Shown in pieces: positions 1 to 9,378 of a stretch of DNA of 64,000 nucleotides. Location: assembly GCA_963969345.1 (NCBI GenBank), contig OZ017768.1:4736718-4800717 (forward strand). The letters are read 5' to 3'. This stretch comes from Turbatrix aceti. Lineage: Eukaryota; Nematoda; Chromadorea; Rhabditida; Panagrolaimidae. The notes under the pieces were generated by a model, which ran no database searches, was not told the DNA's origin, and saw nothing but the letters and a program-made list of their open reading frames with translations. Both the position numbers and the translations under genes were made by a program. The number at the start of each line of letters is the position of its first letter. Position 1 is the first letter of the stretch.

Positions 1-365
1 TTTAATTCGAACTGAGCACAAACAATGAATTACAGTATTACAACTTTCACTTGGGGTTTCCTCTTTTCAGAAATACAGTATGCCACAAAATTCAACGTAA
101 ATCCAAACATCTCTGTAAGAAACAAAAAAAATGATTACGAAAAAGTGTAAAAATTCTGATGATAGAAATCAGGGATGGGCGAACACCCGTTTTTTTTGTT
201 CTCGAACGAACACGAACATTTTATTTATTTTGTTCGAGAAGTCGAATGAACGCGAACATTTTTGATTGTGTTCGCGAACAAACACGAACGAACAACGAAC
301 AGATTTTTAGCGTATCTTATACAAAATTTTGTCCAAACTGAGCATAAAAACGTAAACTTCGGTAC

Positions 366-602
366 TGTCGCGAATTCTTCGCGAACGCGGTTCAACACCA
401 ACGCGAAATCTACATAACTCCAGCAATTTCTCTATATATACGTTGTTTTCCTTTCCTTTCAAAAAGAACTCTTATTTCCTTACTCTTACCCTTACGTTTC
501 TGTACGTACTGACAATAAATTCTTCCTACTAACTCTCGATTTCTCTGTGAAGCTTCCCTCGCGTGGCCCGTTCCGCTGTGGAACGGAGGGAAGTTCTCCA
601 CA
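366..602 (+). repeat. 5' LTR of the TRIM-like element
   Basis: Direct repeat partner of 1199-1434. It begins TGTCGCGAATTC and ends TTCTCCACA. It contains a TATATATA box at 433-440 and AATAAA at 514-519, the usual promoter and polyadenylation signals of an LTR. Confidence 0.85.
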
Positions 603-604
603 TT

Positions 605-618
605 TGGTGCATCGGCCG
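605..618 (+). other. Putative tRNA-Gly primer-binding site
   Basis: TGGTGCATCGGCCG lies 2 bp after the 5' LTR. It begins with TGG, complementary to the CCA tail, and the rest is complementary to the acceptor stem of a eukaryotic tRNA-Gly(GCC) (recalled, not searched). Its position fixes the plus orientation of the element. Confidence 0.65.
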
Positions 619-1198
619 TGATGGATTTGGTGTAACGCCGGTTCTTCTACGAATCCAGGTACTACCCCTGCACACCGATAGCAACCACTGCCGAATTCTA
701 CGTCTACAAAACCGACGCCGACGGTTCTTCCGACGTCCAACTACTTCGAGGATTTTATTGCGGACAACATCATACGGCGACAACAACTTACGAATCAGCG
801 CAAATTTGTGAGTTCTTTTTTTCCGGGACGGTTCTTTCAACAGAATAAGACCCGTCACCGAGTCAACGCGCAATCCCGAGGCCCACGACGACTCGCACAC
901 AGAGTTACCATGGCCAAACTTCGCCAACAACGGCAGACAGCGAAGCGCTACCAGGCCCAGCAGAGGCCGAAGACGGCGTTCGTTTTTTTTGAGAAGCACT
1001 CGGGCAGGACAGCAGCTTCCGAATCCCGACGATCTCACCCCGCAGAAAGCCCATTGAAGACAGCAATTCTCAATGGCACCCCTTCATTTCTCCCAGCCGT
1101 ACCGCAACCCTCATCGTACTTCAGTCCTCGATCGCCCGGCCCCAGTGTCGCGATGCGAAGCCAGACGCCAGATCCCCCCCGACTCGGCTGGCCGGCAG

Positions 1199-1434
1199 TG
1201 TCGCGAATTCTTCGCGAACGCGGTTCAACACCAACGCGAAATCTACATAACTCCAGCAATTTCTCTATATATACGTTGTTTTCCTTTCCTTTCACAAGAA
1301 CACTTACTTCCTTACTCTTACCCTTACGTTTCTGTACGTACTGACAATAAATTCTTCCTACTAACTCTCGATTTCTCTGTGAAGCTTCCCTCGCGTGGCC
1401 CGTTCCGCTGTGGAACGGAGGGAAGTTCTCCACA
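1199..1434 (+). repeat. 3' LTR of the TRIM-like element
   Basis: Near-identical copy of 366-602 with the same TG...CA ends. It is followed at once by GGTAC, the second half of the target-site duplication. Confidence 0.85.
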
Positions 1435-1682
1435 GGTACTATGCGTTCTCACGTTTTTGGTGACAGTTTTCCTACACTTTTTATTGCCGAAGGCAATTGA
1501 CACTATTTGCCATTTTTGAAAAAATAACATTAATTTCGACACCATTAAACTGATTTTACCTAGATTTTTGTTCGTTCTGTTCGGAAAATTTATTTTTGTT
1601 CTCGAACAAACACGAACGCAAAAATTTGAATTTGTTCGCATACTCGAACGAACACGAACGTTCGCCCATCTCTGGTAGAAAT

Positions 1683-2840
1683 CCTCAAGAGTTCCCTTTC
1701 TCATGTTCGTATTGTAATTATTTTCCTTTCGTCGTTCTCCTTGGCATCTTCGTCATCGCTGAGCCATTTTGCACTGTCCGCGACGTCATAGAATTCACTT
1801 TAAAGATCATGCCACTCCACAGAACACTTCATGGAATCTATTTATAATTTTTGCAATAAGGAAAATTCTATTTGAAGCTCACTCACAGACTCGCCAATTA
1901 TATACGGTCTGCGCATGCTGGAACTTCCGGACTGGGAAGCGCATAATAAAAAGTATTATAGCTGGTTTTTTCGACCTTTAACGTTGCAAAATGTCATATG
2001 CGACTGTGATCGCATGATAAGCGCTGCAAGACCGTGCAAAAATGTCAGAGGATCAAAGTTTCACCCTTCCGGCCATCTGTATCCACTTTCGGCGTCAGAT
2101 GGCCGACAATTGCTGCTTCGAGCTGCCTGCATTTTTCTGCCGCAGCTGCTGCCCCAGGGTCAGACGCCGGCTAGGCTAAAATTAACGCTTACAGGTCGCT
2201 GCGCGTCGAATTAAGTGACGCCACACGTGTTAATTCATGATCGCGCACGTACATACTGCATGCCGAACTTTTTGGTCCGTAAGTTGTTTCCGCCTCCGCT
2301 CTGTACCCTGGGCATATTTGGAGTTCACTCGAGCGTGCCATCGCTCTTGCATGCCTGGGCTAATGATATTACCTTCGACGACGTGCCGTCCACGTTATGA
2401 AAAAGTGCCAGCCACAGAATTCACGTTCGACGACGCTACATTGACGCAATGCAACCCGTTGACCTGCAAGTGTGCCACCCCGGTGGTCGCCGCGCAGGTA
2501 ATCAGCCAGGGAGAGTGACGACGACGGTGGCGCGTCACAGCTTTTGCTCTTTTGCCCTTTCCTCGAAACAGAAACAGCGAGGCGTCTGCTCATCCGGCTC
2601 ATTTATCGGGTCCTCTTTTAGCAACACTGCCTGGAATGCGGTCTGTCAAAGGCCAGACAATGTGACTCTTAATTACGGTATGACTTGGGGTGAAAGATGA
2701 GGAATGTGCGGGTTTTTTGACGCTAAATTCTTTGGTTCAGATGTTTGCGGTCGGTTTCGAGGGCATAAAACAAAAAAAAAGACAGAATGCAAAAGGTGTC
2801 ATGTCCCACCACGAAATCCAAAAAACTACTGGATCAAACT
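1683..2840. other. Intergenic, no gene recognised
   Basis: About 1.2 kb between two MITE copies. Short open frames exist on both strands, but none shows a family signature, a signal peptide or plausible splice partners. No RNA gene or repeat was seen. Confidence 0.5.
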
Positions 2841-3282
2841 CAGGAATTGGTGAATAGCGGTTTTTTTTGTTCTTGAACGAACACGAGCATTTTGTGTTCG
2901 TTCGAAAACATTTTTGACCGTGTTCGCGAACGAACAGCGAACAGATTATTATAATCATTTATACAGAAATTTGTCCTAAGTGGAAAAACGTAAACTGCAG
3001 TATTATGCGTTTTCACGTTTTCGATAACAATTTTCTTAAACTTTTTATGCCAAAGTCAATTTACATTATTTGCCATTTTTTGACAAGTAACATCGATTTT
3101 GGCACGATTAAACTAATTTTACCCCAAATTTTTTGTTCAATTTGTTTGTTTGAAAAATTTATAAATATTTGTTGACGAACAAACTCAAACAAATAAAATT
3201 TGTTTTCGAACAAACACGAACGCAAAAATTTGAATTTGTTTGCGAACGAACTCAAACGAACACAACTGTTCGTTCCTACCTG
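2841..3282. mobile_element. hAT-like MITE (family A, copy 2), decayed
   Basis: About 442 bp, with CAGGAATTGG at the left and CCTACCTG at the right, and the same GTTCG/CGAAC-rich subterminal blocks as copy 1. Flanking octamers ATCAAACT and ATCGAAAT match at 6 of 8 positions, a worn target duplication. It lies about 175 bp upstream of the F-box gene start. Confidence 0.7.
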
Positions 3283-3457
3283 ATCGAAATTCTCCGCGCG
3301 CGTCCGCAGCGGCGTAAAAAATAAAAATCAGCATAACAGTCAGAAAGAATGGCACTTTGGCAATCAGAAAAAGCCACGTCTGTTGTCTGCCGTCCGCAAC
3401 CGACGACACGACCCACAACCACTAACTGGACTGACACTGACTGACTGATTTCCCTTC

Positions 3458-5878
3458 ATGAGTGGCGCACCGTCGGATGGAGCCATCGTCGTCGCCGCCG
3501 TTGGAGATGAAGCCTCGGGCTCGGACCAACAGCGCCGCGCTCCCCAGGACATCTCTCACGAGATCGACAACAAGAAGCGGCTGATCACGGACCTCGGACG
3601 CGACATCGAGGTACTCCACCTCGAGCTGAATGCCGCTCGACTCGAGACAACCCCCACGCCCGACCTTCCCCTCGAGATCCTCGACAACATCTTTGACAAC
3701 TGCGATGCCAAGACGCGGCTCAGCTTTGCAGCGACGAATTCCGTGTTTCAGAAGCGCTATGCGAAGTGGACCGATGTACGATCCGTGCATATTGTTCGCA
3801 AGCCGGTTGAGGTGACTACTGACGCTACGGTTGGTACAGTTTTACAAAGAATGATTTTTGAAATTCATTACAATATTTTGCCAAAAATTAGGTTTTACTA
3901 TGAAAAGTTTTTACCGTAAAATTCATCCGCCTGAGGCATGATCTGGCAGAGTTACGATAGCCTAAAATCGCTTTTTTGCCATTTTTGTCGATTTTTGGAA
4001 CGTTGTTTGCTAAAAAAAACTACGGCGTTTCCAAAGCCAGGGTACATATTTATCGACGTAATTTTTGATGGAAAATCTGAAAAAAAATATAAAAATATGG
4101 GGTTGCTACCTTGAAAATGCCGAAAATCGCATTTAAAAAAGTCACATTCGCAACATTTGTTTCGGCATTTTTCAAGGTGACATCCCTATATTTTTATATT
4201 TTTCCCGGATTCTCCATAAAAAATTACGTTGATCAATACGAACCCTGGCTTTGGAAATGTCCTAGTTTTTTAGCTTCAACGGGCCAAAAATCGTCAAAAA
4301 TGGCAAAAAAACGGTATCAGGTGATCGTGAACTCTCAGCCTCGTGCAGGTGAATTTTACAGTAAACATTTTTCATAGTAAAAGCCAATTTTAGCAAAATT
4401 CCATAAAAAAAATTCCAAAAAGTCGCTTGAAAGACCAATTTTCCTAAAATCAAAAATTCAGGTCATCCCGCACAAGTACGAAATCCGGACGAATGTTCCA
4501 TCGCTGAGGGTCGTAATAGCGACCCGGTTGACGGCATTCGGCGTGCGGGTGCCGGCAGTGAAAACACTCGTGCTCGAATCCAACCAGCACATGCTGGCAA
4601 CCCAATGCGGAGGCATTCCCCAGCAAATCGGCTTCTTCAGCTGCTTCCAGGCAGTCGAGTTCGTCAAAATCTGCGACATCTACGACAATCTCAGGCTCGA
4701 CTACACCCTTGAAGAGTTGTTTTCCCTGCCGAAGCTCGCAGTGCTCCACATCAAGGAAGACCACACGTTCATGTTCCACTCCCGGGAAAGCGGATACGCG
4801 GCACCCCTGCGCGAGCTGAAACTCTCGTGTCGGGTCATGCCGGCCGTCACCGCCTTCGAAGCCATTTGTCAGGCGTTTGCCGGCTCGCTGACCCACCTCG
4901 ACGTCAACCTGGGCAGTCAGCTCCGTCGCACGCAGATCACCCACCTGAATGCCATATCCACGAATCTCCAGTACCTCACGGAGCTCGCGTTACCGGCCAG
5001 TTTTACTCGAGTTCGGGAGAATCTCCCCCTTCTCCAGAGCCTGTCGTCGCTAAAAACCCTTTCCATGGCCTCCATTGCCGCCGAAAGCCTCCCCGACGTG
5101 ATCAATGCACTACCGCCCGCGTGCCAACACCTGACGGTCACGGAACAGTTCGCAATCGGGGGCAGGGTGATCAGCCTGCTCAAACTCGTCGACGTGCCAG
5201 TAACCAACCTACTTGATGAAGACACGGTCCGTACGCTCCAGGATGTTTGTCTTCGCGTGGATCGGGTTTTCACGCTCCAACTCGGTCGGCTTCGGGGCCT
5301 CAACCCGGAGGCTACCACCAGAACGCTGACCGCCAATGCTAGACTCGTCATCAACTCCCAGTTCCAGCACAAACGAGCTGGATTTCAGGCAAGTTTTAGG
5401 ACTGCAAAGTGATTTTCGTTGCAAGACCGCACGATTTTCGTGATGAAACCATCAGGGGCGTTTTTTCGTTGCAAAACCCTGCGATTTTCGCGATAAAACC
5501 CTCAATGGTTTTTTCGTTGCGAGACCAAGCAATTTTCCAATGGTCATTTTCGTTGCAAGACCATGCGATTTTCGTTACAATAGATGCACTTTTTCGTTGC
5601 AAGACCACACGATTTTCGTGATGAAACCATCAGGGGCGTTTTTCGTTGCAAGACCATGCGATTTTCCAAGGGTCATTTTCGTTGCAAGACCCTGAGATTT
5701 TCGTGATGAAACCAGTCAATCGCTTTTTTCGTTGCAGGACCGGCGTGTGTTTCTGATGAACGGCTCAATTCTCTCAAGACACGAGTTCCTCCAGCAAATC
5801 GGCATCACTACATCGCTTCCGGAGCCGATGGAAACGACGACGCCCTACTACGTCCCGAGACGACTGCGTCACCCATGA
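3458..5878 (+). CDS. F-box domain protein, leucine-rich C-terminal region
   Basis: Three exons, 3458-3811, 4462-5388 and 5738-5878, all joined in phase 0, giving 473 residues. An F-box lies at about residues 66-112 (LPLEILDNIFDNCD, then a hydrophobic helix pattern), so it probably bridges a substrate to Skp1-cullin ubiquitin ligases. The N-terminal 60 residues are charged and probably helical. The long second exon is leucine-rich with regularly spaced LxxLxL segments, resembling the divergent substrate-binding halves of nematode F-box proteins; no named domain is recognised there. Intron 1 is filled by a family B MITE. Intron 2 uses a GC donor (CAG|GCAAGT) and contains tandem repeats. The stop is only 37 bp from the stop of the convergent NDUFV1 gene. 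The substrate is unknown. Confidence 0.8.
3846..4435. mobile_element. Palindromic MITE (family B, copy 1) in F-box intron 1
   Basis: The left half (TTTTACTATGAAAAGTTTTT, then GCATGATCTGGCAGAGTTACG) recurs as an inverted copy at the right (GTAACTCT..., then TTTTTCATAGTAAAAG), making a long imperfect palindrome of about 590 bp. The same sequence occurs near 7.5, 10.9 and 28.4 kb. No coding capacity. Boundaries are approximate because the outermost terminal repeat is worn in this copy. Confidence 0.75.
5411..5737 (+). repeat. Tandem repeat filling F-box intron 2
   Basis: Degenerate units of about 36-50 bp begin CGTTGCAAGACC and continue into GCGATTTTCGTGATGAAACC. Seven units precede the real acceptor. 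The real splice site (CGTTGCAG|GACC at 5731-5741) looks like an eighth unit: exon 3 starts with a sequence similar to the repeat body. Upstream units mostly read GCAAGACC, GCAAAACC or GCGAGACC, so the perfect CAG|GACC occurs only at the used site. Confidence 0.8.
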
Positions 5879-5883
5879 TTGAT

Positions 5884-5889
5884 TTTATT
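5884..5889 (-). promoter_or_regulatory. Polyadenylation signal of NDUFV1
   Basis: AATAAA on the minus strand, 27 bp past the NDUFV1 stop and directly abutting the stop of the convergent F-box gene. The 3' ends of the two transcripts must therefore overlap or nearly overlap. Confidence 0.6.
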
Positions 5890-5915
5890 CTATAGACAAG
5901 TAAAACAAATTTCGA

Positions 5916-8544
5916 TTAACCTACGACCGACTTTTTGTTGGCACCTACGCCAGCAGTCTGCTCCTTGGATTTGTACTCGGCCATGCGCCGTTCCAGCTCG
6001 GGGCGGAAGTGGCGGATGAGGCCTTGCACGGGCCAGGCAGCAGCGTCGCCGAGAGCGCAGATCGTGTGTCCCTCGATCTGCTTGGTAAGCTCCCAGACGG
6101 CGTCGATTTCGCCGGGATTGGCCTTGCCCTTGACGAAGCGCCACATGACCTTGTTGAGCCAGTTGCAGCCCTCGCGGCAGGGCGTGCACTGACCGCAGGA
6201 CTCGTGCTTGTAGAACGTAGAAAGGCGGGCGATGCACTTGACAATGTCCGACTGTTTGTTCATCACGATGACGGCTGCCGTGCCGAGACCCGATTGGGCC
6301 TGGACGAGGGCGTCAAAGTCCATTAGGACGTCGTCGCACACGCTGAAGGGACAAAATTGGTAAAAAATAGGCAAAATAGCAACAAAAACTGGGTTTTTTC
6401 GTAAACGTTCAAATTTTAAATTTTGTTCAAGTGATCGAACGAAAGAGAAAATTTCGACCGCGTTCGCGAACGAGAAACGAACAGAATAATCTTTTCAACT
6501 GTGAAAGTTTGTCCCCGAGTAAAATACGAATATTAGGAAAGTTCACGTTTTCTCGTTTCTGACCAAAATTGAGATATAATTTTTCCATTATTTGTCAAAT
6601 AACATCATTTTTAGCACCGTTACCCTAATTTTGCCCTATTCTTGTTCGTTTGATCTTTTCTGGAATTTTAACTTTGAAAGAAATTTTAACAAATAAATTT
6701 CAGAAAATTCTGTTCGAAAACAAAAATGAACAAGAAAAATCAAATTTGTTCGCGATACGCCCAAAAAAATTTGATTTTTCCTGTTCGCCCAACCCATGTC
6801 ATGTCAACTCACTCCTTAGGCATGAGGGGAACGGACGATCCGCCGGGGATGATAGCCAGCAGATTGTCCCATCCACCGATGACGCCCCCGCAATGGCGCT
6901 CGATCAGATCACGCAGCGGAACCGACATCTCCTCCTCAACGGTGCAGGGATTGTTGACGTGTCCCGAGATGCAGTATAGCTTCGTGCCGTGGTTGCGTGG
7001 GCGTCCGAAGCCGGCGAACCACTTTCCACCTCGACGGCAGATTGTCGGCGCAACAGCGACGGTCTCGACGTTGGTAACGGTCGTCGGGCATCCAAAAACG
7101 CCGATATCGGCGGGGAAGGGAGGCTTCAGGCGGGGCTTGCCCTGCTTGCCTTCGATCGACTCGATGAGCGCCGTCTCCTCTCCGCAGATGTACGCACCGG
7201 CGCCGCGGTGCACGAAGACGTCAAAGTTGTAGCCGGTGCCGAGGCAGTCCTTGCCCAGGTAGCCGGCCTTGTACGCCTCATGAATCGCCTCCTGCAGGAT
7301 GACGGCCTCGTTGTAGAACTCGCCGCGGATGTAGATGTACGCAGCGCGGGCACCCATGGCGACGCCGGCGATGAGGCAGCCCTCGATCAGCTTGTGCGGG
7401 TCGTGACGCATGATTTCACGATCCTTGCACGTGCCTGGCTCGCCTTCGTCGGCGTTCACGACGAGGTACTTCGGGCTGAAATCCGGGGGGTTACGGTATG
7501 TTCGCTTGCAAGGAATGTGTCAGGTGACATTTGGAAAAAAATTTTGCCCACATAAAAAGTTTTTTACCGTAAAATTCACCTGCCAGAAGCATAATCTGGC
7601 AGAATTACGATCGCCCGAAATCGAGTTTTTGCAATTTTTGACGATTTTTAGCACGTTGTAACTAAAAAACTACGGCAAAAAACCTATCAAAGATACATAT
7701 TCATCGACGTAATTTTTGATGAAAATTTTGCAGAAAATGTAAAAATATGGAGTTACCATCTTAAAAAATGCAGGCATTTAAAAAAGGGTCACCGTGGGCG
7801 TGGTAACATTTGTTTCGGCATTTTTCAAACTGATAACTCTATTTTTTTTAAGATTCAAAAATTTACGTCGATCAATGAATGTGTAACATGACTTTGAAAA
7901 CACCGTAATTTTTTAGCTTTAACGTGCAAAAAAGTCCAAAATGGAAAAAACGCAATTTAAAACGATCGTAACCGCCAGCATTACTCAGGCAGGTAAATTT
8001 TACGGTAAAAAATTTTATATTTAGTAAAATCTACTTTTTGGAAAAATTTCGTGCAGAAATTAAAAAAAATGTCAAATGGCACATTCTGTACGCAGCGGTA
8101 AAAAAACAACTAACCGGCCGTCAAAAGGCTTGTTCATGAAGCCCCATTTCATGCCAGAAGGGAAACCGGCACCACCGCGACCACGAAGTCCAGAAGTGCT
8201 GACTTCGTTGATGATCCACTTGGATCCCTTCAGGATGATGTCCTTCGTCTTGTACCAGTCACCCTAAACGTCCTCTTTCCCATAAATTTCCTCCGAGTAA
8301 AAATAAAAACTCACGCGAGCGAGAGCGCCCTTGAGTCGGTAATCATGGCGACCGTAGAGGTTCGTAAAAATACGGTCCTCATCCTTGAGGTTGCCAAAAG
8401 TTCTCTGGGGTGCGTCTGCGGAATATCCCCGAGCTGCGACGACGGGGAAGACGCCTGCAGAAGCTAGAAGATGGTAATAAAACCCTGACTGACAAAAAAC
8501 AGCTTACCGCAGCGAGGAATCAAACAACGACTACTTGCCAGCAT
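5916..8544 (-). CDS. nuo-1: NADH dehydrogenase (ubiquinone) flavoprotein 1, 51-kDa subunit
   Basis: Minus-strand exons 8544-8508, 8463-8315, 8263-8115, 7475-6813 and 6342-5916 give 474 residues, close to the usual 464-480. This complex I subunit binds FMN and a 4Fe-4S cluster and takes electrons from NADH at the matrix tip. The first 30 residues ([12 protein letters not shown]..., then VVAARGYSA) form a typical mitochondrial targeting peptide cut near ARGYS. The glycine-rich NADH loop [10 protein letters not shown], the FMN-region stretch [14 protein letters not shown], and the cluster motif [12 protein letters not shown] with the later Cys in [10 protein letters not shown] are all present. 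Introns 6343-6812 and 7476-8114 are almost wholly MITE sequence. The start is chosen because the two short 5' exons splice in frame and encode the targeting peptide. Confidence 0.96.
6389..6797. mobile_element. hAT-like MITE (family A, copy 3) in NDUFV1 intron
   Basis: About 410 bp with GTTCG-rich subterminal blocks and a right end GTTCGCCCAACCCATG resembling the family terminus. The left end (CTGGGTT) is decayed and no duplication is clear. It occupies nearly all of intron 6343-6812; what remains (about 60 bp) equals an ordinary intron here. Confidence 0.7.
7513..8085. mobile_element. Palindromic MITE (family B, copy 2) in NDUFV1 intron
   Basis: The left terminus GAATGTGTCAGGTGACATTT is mirrored at the right by AAATGTCAAATGGCACATTC. 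The arms share the TTTTACCGTAAAATTCACC and GCATAATCTGGCAGAATTACG words in inverted order. The copy fills intron 7476-8114, leaving about 66 bp of host intron. Confidence 0.78.
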
Positions 8545-9378
8545 ACCGGCAGGCTGTCGTCACCGCTTGTGCTCCTAAAATACAGGTCATAGAGGTAATC
8601 AATATCCAGACTTAAGAAAAGGGATTACTATAATCGCGAAGAAGCACAGAAGCACAAACGAAGCCTCTAAATCCGAGAAGAAGCCCACGATTACGCTGTC
8701 TTCTATCCTCCCTCGAGCGAGCAAGTCTCGAGTGGAAATAAACGCGCACAACAAAGCGACGTGAGATGAGTGCGTCCGTGTATCCAGCGTTAGAAGCACG
8801 CATGCTGCATTTCAAAAGAAGAGGTGCAAGTCCGTCGGTCATAACACGAATTGAATTGGCGCGAGCTCTGCATGTTGTCTTTTTTCTCCACACTCGCTGC
8901 TCTGCCCTGCTTTTTACCACTTCATTCTCGTTCGTATTCATCCTATCTTTCTCGACTCCCTGTTTCTCCTCGGGTTGTATCTTTTTTGTGCCTATTCAGT
9001 CCACCCGGATGGATGCAGCCACAGCCACCGGCAATGCAAGCACGCCGGACTTCTCATAGCTTTTTAGTTTTCACCCTCCGTTTTCCGCATCGATTTCTTA
9101 GCATTTCATTTCTTTTTTTGGCGCCATTATGTTTATTTTTTGTGATACTTTGTTTTCTTGTTGATTGAATTACGAGCCTGGCACAGTGGTTCTTGCCGTT
9201 ATCGATTGTTATCTCTCGTCCAAGGATTGACCGTTGTTTTTTTCCGGCGCGCGCTTTGTTTTGTATTTGAACCTGTCTGCGTCTCTGATTACGCGTTTGA
9301 CTGTGAGTCATGTGAATAACACCGGGTTTTTTTTATATTGTTTGTTTTTTTTCAGACGTGTGAGAACTGTTTTCTGAC
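8545..9378. promoter_or_regulatory. Divergent intergenic region NDUFV1 / PP2A-A
   Basis: About 830 bp between the two start codons must hold both promoters. The plus strand shows pyrimidine-rich runs, and TTTTTTTTCAG at about 9347-9356 is a likely 5'-UTR or trans-splice acceptor 23 bp before the PP2A-A start. No coding sequence or RNA gene recognised. Confidence 0.45.

Larger units (their letters stand above)
366..1434 (+). mobile_element. Miniature LTR retroelement (TRIM-like)
   Basis: Two direct repeats of about 237 bp (366-602 and 1199-1434), each TG...CA, enclose 596 bp. The whole is flanked by a perfect 5-bp duplication GGTAC (361-365 and 1435-1439). The repeats differ by three substitutions and one 1-bp gap, all within one 19-bp stretch. 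Each LTR carries TATATATA (433-440 in the left copy) and AATAAA (514-519), which gives plus orientation. A primer-binding-site-like sequence starts 2 bp inside the left LTR. I see no gag, protease, reverse transcriptase or integrase; internal reading frames are short, basic and unrecognisable. No clear polypurine tract precedes the right LTR. At about 1.07 kb it fits a terminal-repeat retrotransposon in miniature, mobilised by proteins of another element. Confidence 0.85.
170..1674. mobile_element. hAT-like MITE (family A, copy 1), split by an LTR element
   Basis: A non-coding element starts with CAGGGATGGGCGAAC at 170 and ends with the inverted form (GTTCGCCCATCTCTG) at 1674. Its subterminal parts are dense in GTTCG/CGAAC words, as in six other copies in this window. 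Flanks are ATAGAAAT (162-169) and GTAGAAAT (1675-1682), a 7/8 match to an 8-bp target duplication as hAT transposases make. Without the LTR element at 366-1434 and its duplicated GGTAC, the element is about 430 bp. No transposase reading frame is present, so it would depend on an autonomous relative elsewhere. The superfamily call rests on the CAGGG termini and the 8-bp duplication. Confidence 0.8.

Noticed and set aside
529..1038. Long minus-strand open frame within the LTR element
   Set aside because: It runs across the LTR and internal region with random Arg/Ser-rich composition; LTR signals and the primer site point to the plus strand.
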